DNA from: Candidatus Omnitrophota bacterium
GTDB taxonomy: Bacteria > Omnitrophota > Omnitrophia > Omnitrophales > Aquincolibacteriaceae
Reading direction: 5' to 3'
DNA: 14,979 nucleotides
Assembly: GCA_023247135.1 (NCBI GenBank)
Contig: JAHFHB010000014.1
Span: forward strand, 1-14,979
How positions within the stretch are numbered: position 1 is the stretch's first letter; each line of letters begins with the position of its first letter. A program made the position numbers and the translations under genes. Positions 7,737 through 13,800 of this stretch are shown here, in pieces. The notes under the pieces were generated by a model. The model made no database searches and was not told where the DNA came from. It worked only from the letters and a program-made list of their open reading frames with translations.

Positions 7737-7998
7737 TCAAGTTAAAATTGATGATTAAGCAAAATTAAATTGCTGATGATGCGAAAATAGCGCCGTAGTC
7801 AATAAGGCTGTGTATGGGTATCGAATGTATTTTTGTGGGGTATTTAGCGTAATAATAGTGATAATTTTAATATAGTATCCCATAAATATGGCATTATTTA
7901 TGGTTAAAGTGGGTGATATTATTAAAACGAGATCAGGGCTAGTTGACAAAAATCACTGGTTTTAAGATTTTATAATAGAACCATCCGTTGTTTTACGC

Positions 7999-8026
7999 GT
8001 AGGGGCGTATGGCCATACGCCCCTAC
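7999..8026. repeat. Perfect 28-bp palindrome, REP/MITE-like
   Basis: Two 14-bp arms (GTAGGGGCGTATGG and its complement) meet with no loop. The form, GTAGGGGCG...CGCCCCTAC, matches a type of dispersed intergenic palindrome I recall from many unrelated bacterial genomes. The heptamer TTACGCG occurs at 7993-7999 and again at 8034-8040, which could be a target-site duplication, although the spacing on the two sides is unequal. It lies about 110 bp upstream of ychF. Confidence 0.8.
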
Positions 8027-8081
8027 AAATTTCTTACGCGCAGAGTTTTCCGATCATTTCTATCCCCGGACAGGGCCTTTG

Positions 8082-8130
8082 TGATATATTTTGCACTTCT
8101 TCACCGCAAACCAGGCTGTTTTTCAAGGAG
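8082..8130 (+). promoter_or_regulatory. Candidate extended -10 promoter and Shine-Dalgarno for ychF
   Basis: TGATATATT (8082-8090) fits an extended -10 box (TGn plus TATATT). I see no good -35 at the right distance. AAGGAG at 8125-8130 lies 5 nt before ATG 8136 and decides that start over the upstream in-frame start at 8091. Confidence 0.4.
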
Positions 8131-8135
8131 ACCTC

Positions 8136-9230
8136 ATGGGATTTCGCGTCGGAATCGTCGGACTGCCGAATGTGGGTAAGTCCACTATTTTCAACACGCT
8201 GTCAGCCGCCAAGGCAGAGGCCGCCAATTATCCTTTCTGCACGATCGATCCCAATAAGGGCATCGTGACTGTCCCGGATTCCCGGCTTGAAGAACTTGCC
8301 AAAATCTATGTTCCCAAACGCATCGTGCCAACCGTCATCGAGTTTTATGATATCGCCGGACTTGTCAAAGGGGCGTCGCAGGGCGAAGGGCTGGGCAATC
8401 AATTTCTCGGGCACATCAAAGAGGTGGAAGCCATCATGCATGTGGTGCGCTGTTTCGATGATCCGAATATTGTGCATGTTTCCAATAGTGTCGATCCGAT
8501 TCGTGACATCGAAGTGATCGATACCGAACTTTGCCTCAAGGACCTGGATACGATGGGTGCGCGTTACCAGAAAACTGAAAAACTGGCGCGCGCAGGGGAC
8601 AAAGACGCTAAAGAACTGATGCCGCTTTACGAAAAAGTCAAAAAAGCTCTGGAAGACGGCACGCCGCTGCGCCTGCTGGGCCTGAATGAGAATGAAAAAA
8701 AGCAGGTACAGGACATGGCCTTTCTTACGCTGAAGCCTGTGCTTTACTGTGCCAATGTGGCTGAAACTGATTTGCCCGAGGGCGGCAAATGGGTGGCGCC
8801 GGTGCGCGAACGCGCCGCTAAAGAAGGCGCGGGCGTGGTGGTAATTTCCGGCAAAGTCGAAGCGGAGCTGATGGATCTTCCTGAAAATGAAAAACTGGAA
8901 TTCCTTAAAGAGTTTGGTTTGAAAGAGCCGGGGCTAAAGTCGCTGATTCGCGCGGGCTACGGCGTGCTTGATCTCATTACGTATTTTACCGCGGGAGAGC
9001 AGGAAGTACGCGCCTGGACGATTCGCAAAGGCACGAAGGCCCCACAGGCCGCGGGCGTGATTCATTCCGATTTTGAGCGCGGCTTTATTCGCGCTGAAAC
9101 CATGAGCTATGACGACATTATCCGCCTGGGCTCTGCGGCGGCCGTCAAAGATAAAGGCCTTCTGCGAATTGAAGGCAAAGAGTACATCTTTAAGGACGGA
9201 GACGTCGTGCTGTTTAGGTTTAATGTCTAG
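8136..9230 (+). CDS. ychF: Redox-regulated ATPase/GTPase YchF (Obg-like)
   Basis: The 364-residue product matches the usual YchF length of about 363. It starts MGFRVGIVGLPNVGKS, with the P-loop GLPNVGKS at residues 9-16, and continues with NYPFCTID, the DIAG switch II motif near residue 70, and NVAE in the place of the NKxD specificity motif. That change is the hallmark of YchF/OLA1, which prefers ATP. The C-terminal TGS domain is intact (LITYFTAGEQEVRAWTI) and the end is the canonical DGDVVLFRFNV. It is a cytosolic ribosome-associated P-loop protein. The ATG at 8136 has a strong AAGGAG 5 nt upstream. The TAG stop lies inside the left terminal repeat of the MITE-like element that follows, yet the protein ends at its normal position, so the insertion has not truncated it. 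Confidence 0.97.
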   Translation: MGFRVGIVGLPNVGKSTIFNTLSAAKAEAANYPFCTIDPNKGIVTVPDSRLEELAKIYVPKRIVPTVIEFYDIAGLVKGASQGEGLGNQFLGHIKEVEAIMHVVRCFDDPNIVHVSNSVDPIRDIEVIDTELCLKDLDTMGARYQKTEKLARAGDKDAKELMPLYEKVKKALEDGTPLRLLGLNENEKKQVQDMAFLTLKPVLYCANVAETDLPEGGKWVAPVRERAAKEGAGVVVISGKVEAELMDLPENEKLEFLKEFGLKEPGLKSLIRAGYGVLDLITYFTAGEQEVRAWTIRKGTKAPQAAGVIHSDFERGFIRAETMSYDDIIRLGSAAAVKDKGLLRIEGKEYIFKDGDVVLFRFNV

Positions 9231-9409
9231 AAGCGGTTGCATAAGTCGACATAACACCTTTATTCGTCATTGCGAGGAGCGGTTTTTGCGACGAAGCAAT
9301 CTCCTCGGTCCCATGAGATTGCCGCGTCGTCCCTACGGGACCCTGCTCGCAGGTCGCAATGACAAGTGGGGCTGGTGGGGCTCGTAGGGACTTATGCAAC
9401 CGCTTCTAG
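9227..9409. mobile_element. 183-bp MITE-like element with 21-bp terminal inverted repeats
   Basis: The 21-bp ends (left 9227-9247, beginning CTAGAAGCGGTTGCATAA; right 9389-9409) are perfect reverse complements. Inside is a second inverted structure: GTCATTGCGA (9266-9275) with TCGCAATGAC (9354-9363), and GCAATCTC (9296-9303) with GAGATTGC (9315-9322). The inner part is of the TCATTGCGAGG...GCAATCTC class of dispersed bacterial repeats. There is no transposase or other gene inside. It fills the gap between the convergent ychF and ATPase genes, contains the ychF stop codon in its left end, and could act as a bidirectional terminator by folding. Confidence 0.78.
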
Positions 9410-9414
9410 TGTTG

Positions 9415-10572
9415 TTAACGGGCTAGAAGGTTATACAACCCTACAGCTTCGATTTTTTCCGCTAAAGGAAAGTGCTCTTTTCCAGGAAAAATAATTTTTA
9501 GTTCATCCAGGCAGAGGTCTTGCAAGGAGATTTTCATCGATTTTGTCACTCGCGGTGAATCCGTATACTTGAACTCAAATCCTACCCGCTTGCCATCCTT
9601 CATCAGTAGCAGGTCGAGCTCAGCCTCATTGTGAGTGGCCCAAAAATAGGCTTCGCCTTCGCCAGCTCGGTATAACCGCAGAGTTTCTTCTAAGGCAAAA
9701 CCTTCCCACGAGGCGCCGAGCTTGGGGTGATTTTTCAGACTTGGGGTATCGGAAATTCCCAAAAGGGTGTGAAAAATACCCGTATCTCGAAAATAGATTT
9801 TGGGAGATTTCACCTGCCGTTTGCGGATATTTTCCCACCAGGGTGTGAGCTGGCGAACCATGAAAGTGCCGGTGAGGATATCCAAGTAACGGCGGACGGT
9901 TGTGTCTGCGGTTGACAGAGAATTTCCCAGTTCGGAGGCGTTGAAGAGCTGGCCATGATAATGGCTGAGCATCATCCAAAATCGCCTGAGCATAGGAGCT
10001 GGGATTTTGATGCCGAGCGCGGGAATATCACGCTCCAAAAAAGTACTCACATAATCTTTTCTCCAATCGCAGCTTTGCCGGGTTGTTTTTGCCAAAAAAG
10101 ATTTTGGAAAACCGCCGCGCAGCCAAAGCTTTTCCAGGCTACCCGCTTCGACTTCAGATCCACTGAAAGGGGAAATCTCGATAAACGAAATGCGGCCAGC
10201 AAGGGTCTCTGGGCTTTGATGGATGAGATCGCGTGAGGCACTGCCTAAAATAAGAAACCGGCTTTTATTGTGGGCGCGATCCACCAGCACCCGCAAAGCA
10301 GGAAATAAATCGGGAATACGCTGAATTTCATCAATCACCACAAGCCCCGCAAGATTTTGGAGCGCAAGTTTTGGATTCTCCAGTTTTGCAAGGTCTGTGG
10401 GGTCTTCGAGATCGAAATAAGTGACGGACTTTCCAGGTTCTTCTTTGAGTTGTTTCTGGGTCCATTGCCGCGCCAGCGTTGTTTTGCCGCATTGCCTTGG
10501 GCCTAAAAGCGCAATCACCGGGTTTATCCGGAATGCAGCTGCGATGGATTGAAGCAAATGAACTCGTTGCAT
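9415..10572 (-). CDS. AAA-type ATPase with DUF4143 domain (COG1373 family)
   Basis: The 385-residue protein from ATG 10572 has GPRQCGKT as Walker A (residues 24-31), LVVIDEIQ as Walker B (77-84), FLILGSAS as a sensor, and the following LAGRISFIEISPFSGSE typical of this family. The middle holds the DUF4143 winged-helix-like region (TVRRYLDIL, FRDTGIFHTLL). The C-terminus has ELDLLL...GFEFKYTDSP, a PD-(D/E)xK-like nuclease fold motif. Family members are common and poorly characterised, with suggested roles in defence or mobile elements. An upstream TTG at 10653 would extend the frame by 27 residues, but homologues start near MQRVHLLQSI. No Shine-Dalgarno is visible at 10572, which fits the leaderless promoter proposed below. 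It converges on ychF across the MITE-like element. Confidence 0.9.
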   Translation of the reverse strand: MQRVHLLQSIAAAFRINPVIALLGPRQCGKTTLARQWTQKQLKEEPGKSVTYFDLEDPTDLAKLENPKLALQNLAGLVVIDEIQRIPDLFPALRVLVDRAHNKSRFLILGSASRDLIHQSPETLAGRISFIEISPFSGSEVEAGSLEKLWLRGGFPKSFLAKTTRQSCDWRKDYVSTFLERDIPALGIKIPAPMLRRFWMMLSHYHGQLFNASELGNSLSTADTTVRRYLDILTGTFMVRQLTPWWENIRKRQVKSPKIYFRDTGIFHTLLGISDTPSLKNHPKLGASWEGFALEETLRLYRAGEGEAYFWATHNEAELDLLLMKDGKRVGFEFKYTDSPRVTKSMKISLQDLCLDELKIIFPGKEHFPLAEKIEAVGLYNLLAR

Positions 10573-10578
10573 AATGAA

Positions 10579-10607
10579 AAAATACCATGAAATTTCTGTG
10601 ATAACAA
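10579..10607 (-). promoter_or_regulatory. Promoter predicted to give a leaderless mRNA for the COG1373 gene
   Basis: On the - strand TTGTTA (10607-10602), a 17-bp spacer ending in TGG and TATTTT (10584-10579) make an extended -10 promoter. Six bases separate the -10 box from the ATG at 10572, so transcription would start at or within one or two bases of the start codon. This fits the missing Shine-Dalgarno. Confidence 0.5.
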
Positions 10608-10764
10608 CCGAATCTTCATGGAAGAAAACGATGATTTCCCTACGGCTTACCAAGCGCTGTCTCGGCTTATTGTGCTTGGGATGGAAAAACGCAGTATCTT
10701 CCGCAAGTATTTACTAGCATTTTCTAATATGCATGCACCTTAAAAACAATGTATCTCCTTATAT

Positions 10765-10849
10765 TTGCTAAACTTAAAGTCTTCGTGTATTATTTTCTAA
10801 ATCTTTCCCAAAGCGATTAAATCGTAGCTCTGATCTAAATTGCCGGAGG
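10765..10849 (+). promoter_or_regulatory. Promoter and Shine-Dalgarno of the second giant gene
   Basis: TTGCTA (10765-10770), a 17-bp spacer and TATTAT (10788-10793) form a good sigma-70-type promoter, giving a leader of about 55 nt. GGAGG at 10845-10849 is 6 nt before TTG 10856 and 12 nt before the in-frame GTG 10862, so the TTG is the preferred start. Confidence 0.6.
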
Positions 10850-10855
10850 TATTTC

Positions 10856-13800
10856 TTGCAGGTGCGTATCACTAGAGCCACTCGTTTACAGGCATGCATC
10901 ACTCTGTGTCTCTACGGAGCGACACTTTTCTATGCGCCAGCGACAGGTCATGCCGCTGCCCCGTCTTCTATAAATTTGCCAGCGCCGCAGTTATCCGCTC
11001 AAACGCTTGAACATTTCAGCTTACCCTCAGCGTTAGGCCAAATTGAAGAAACTTACCAGGGCACCGACCATCGCCTGGTGCTTTTGGTGCAGGATGCGCA
11101 CGCCGTTCCCTCCGCCCAGAAAGCTATCCAGGAAATCCTCGGACTTCTCAGCCGACAAAACGGCGTGAATCTGGCCCTGCTTGAGGGAATTGCATCGGAC
11201 CTCGATCCGCGGCTTTTCCGGAACTTTCCAGACAAGCAGATATTAACCAAAGCGTTTGAACGCTACCGCGATGCGGGGGAACTCTCCGGCGCTTCAGCCG
11301 CCGCAGTGCTTGGTCCTGACGGCATGCAATATGCTGGACTGGAAGACGCGACTCTTTATGAAAAGCAGCAGTTGGCTTTTGCGCAGTCGGCGGCAGACAC
11401 AGAAAGACGCGCTGAAAAAATCCGGGTGCTGGAGAAAGAACTTGCCAGATTGAAACAACAATTTTATTCCAAGGAACTTCTGGCGCTGGATGAACGGGCG
11501 GGACATTTTTATCAAAACGCAAACGGGCTTGCGGAGCTCATGGATTTTTTGACCGGACAGCGCCTGGCTGCACCAGAAAAGAAAACGGCCCCGCCCTTGC
11601 GGGGTCGCAAGGACAGTCATGTACGCAACGCTGTTGACATTGCGTCATTCCCGCATTTTTCAGCCGTTTTTGCGGAGTGGGCAGATGCGGGCATGCAAAA
11701 TTCAGCCCCCGAGGATTTAAAAAAAGAAATCAATGCGCTTTATCTCAGCCTGGAAGCGGCTATTCAGGACAAAGAAGCGCGCATGACTCTGCACCGCCAG
11801 TATCAAGCCTATAAAACCGAGGCACTGACGCCCGGAGCCTTCGTAGCCGCGTTGATCAAGCTTGCGGGACCCGAACGTGCGGCTGCATTATCGCCGGCGC
11901 TTCAAACCCTGGCGCAGCGCGCAGAATTTCTTGAGCACATGAAGGGCGAAATGCTTTACCGGGAAGTTTCGGATTATCTGGAAACGCAGAAAGAAAAAAT
12001 GTTTCACAGTCCGGAAGCCCGCTCGATCAACGCTCTTGATGGCCAACTGCGGCTTTTGCAAAAACTTTCAGACATCAAGCTGGCGCGCCGCGACTGGGTT
12101 GAGCTTGGTAATGATGCCATTCAAATAATCGCCCCCACCCTGCCCTCCCCCGTAAACAGGGGAGGGGAAAAAAGTTCTTTCCTCCCCCGCGTGCGGGGGA
12201 GGATCAAGGAGGGGGGGCGAACGCAGAATCCAAAAATACTGGATTTAGCGGAGCTGCTGAAGAATTTACAAACCGCGTGGCTGGCTGAAGATCAGCCGCT
12301 TGCTGCCTTTTATCAAATCGCCGAAACACGAGAAAAAATCTTTGAGAAGCGCGTCCTGAAAACCATGCAGACCCGCCGCCAGAACACCGCCGTGGTTATT
12401 GCCGGCGGTTTTCATACGGCTGGACTGGCGCAGGCGTTGCGCACACAAAATATTTCCTACGCAGTGATTACGCCGGCTATCGGCGAGCTGCCGCCGGAAA
12501 ATCTTTATCGGCGTGAAATGCTCGGCGAGGTATCGTGGGCCGACCATTTTGAGGTCTCGAGCGGTAAAATTGATCTCTACAGTGCTTTTTTGCAGGCTGC
12601 GGCAGAAAAGTTAGCGGCAGAAATTCCGGTATCTGAAAAACCGGTCATGGTCAAAAATTGGCGCGACGCAGTCATTCGTGACTTAGCCGGCGCCGAAAAG
12701 TTAGAGGAGACTGCCGGGTATTTGAAATTCATTGATGCCGCTGCCAAGCCCGCGGAGACGCGTTCGCGGGAAGATCTGAAAGCGGAGTGGCTGGCCAAGG
12801 TGGCGCGGTTTACGGCCGGATTAAAAAGTCTGGGCGCGGAAAACAAAATCACATCTACCGCTCTCTGGAATCTTGTGCATGCACAAACCGCAACACCTGC
12901 CATCGCCAATCCGCTCGCCCGCGGGCAATATTTATCCGTAGGGGTTCGTTCCGAGATGCGCAGCTCAGACCCCGCTTCCCATTGGTTATACAAACGCGCG
13001 GTTGGTGGTTTTTCAGGGGACATCCGTTCGCAATCTGATCATCAGGCGATGAAAGAGCATGCGCTGCGGCCTCTGATCGAATCCGGCGTTTTAAAAACGG
13101 TTACGATAGGTGCGCAGACGCCGATTCAGGTGGATGATTTCCCGCATGATGAGCGCTACCAAAGAATTAATGCCGCGATTTTAGAATTCGGCCACCCGGC
13201 GGATCCCGCACAAGGGTATCGTTATCAATTTCAAAATCAAGGCGCCAGTCTTGTAGTAAGCGCTAGAGCAGAAATGAGACAAACACACGATACGGACCTG
13301 CTGTTCGGGGTGCATGAGCTTACGCCTGAATGGTGGGTGATGCAGACCGCAGCTGGGGTCCTGCTTGATAAAAAACGCGAAACGCCAGGAGCAGTGCCGT
13401 TTGCGATGATTTTTCCGGAGGTTCAGAAAAAAATTCATGGACTGCGCTTTGAGGGAGAGTGGCTTCAGGAACAGGCGACGCGCAAAGCGCTGGACCGGCT
13501 TGTTGATGAGCTCGGTTATGTGCGGCGAGACGGGGATGGCTATGACCTTGCGGTCAAGGCGCGCGTACTTGCGGTCAAAGCAAACCGGATGGACTACATC
13601 CGCAAGGATTTTGAACAGCAGCTTCAGGATTTGCACGGCAGCCGCAAGGGCGCGGGGGCCCAGCTCGAACTTTTGATTGAAGAATACGCAGCTGCGACCG
13701 AAAAATGGCCGCTGTATGAGGCTGAGGCGCGTTGGCCAGTGTTAAAAGCAGTGACGTTGATGTCTCGCGATCATCAAAAACTTTTACAGAAATTTTTAAG

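Larger units (their letters stand above)
7701..8135. other. AT-rich intergenic region between divergent genes
   Basis: I see no convincing gene in these 435 bp. The only sizeable frame, 64 codons on the - strand (7949-7755), lacks a family resemblance and has AT-driven composition. The region holds the palindromic site at 7706-7736, a hairpin CCATAAAT/ATTTATGG (7880-7887 with 7896-7903), and a TTGACA (7943-7948) with TATAAT (7971-7976) separated by 22 bp, too far for a standard promoter. Further on are the 28-bp palindrome at 7999-8026 and the ychF leader. Confidence 0.6.

Noticed and set aside
7755..7949. 64-codon gene on the - strand
   Set aside because: The translation is low-complexity (Ile/Thr/Tyr-rich), has no ribosome binding site, and reflects the AT-rich composition of the gap.
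7943..7976. TTGACA and TATAAT as a ychF promoter
   Set aside because: The boxes are perfect in sequence but 22 bp apart, too far for a sigma-70 promoter, and they lie more than 150 bp from the start codon with a large palindrome between.
8091..8135. Longer YchF N-terminus from 8091
   Set aside because: The added residues are not part of the conserved family, and AAGGAG is placed for ATG 8136, where the canonical MGFRVGIVG begins.
12577..13023. 148-codon frame on the - strand
   Set aside because: It is antisense to the open giant frame, which contains conserved motifs on both sides, and it shows no family resemblance.
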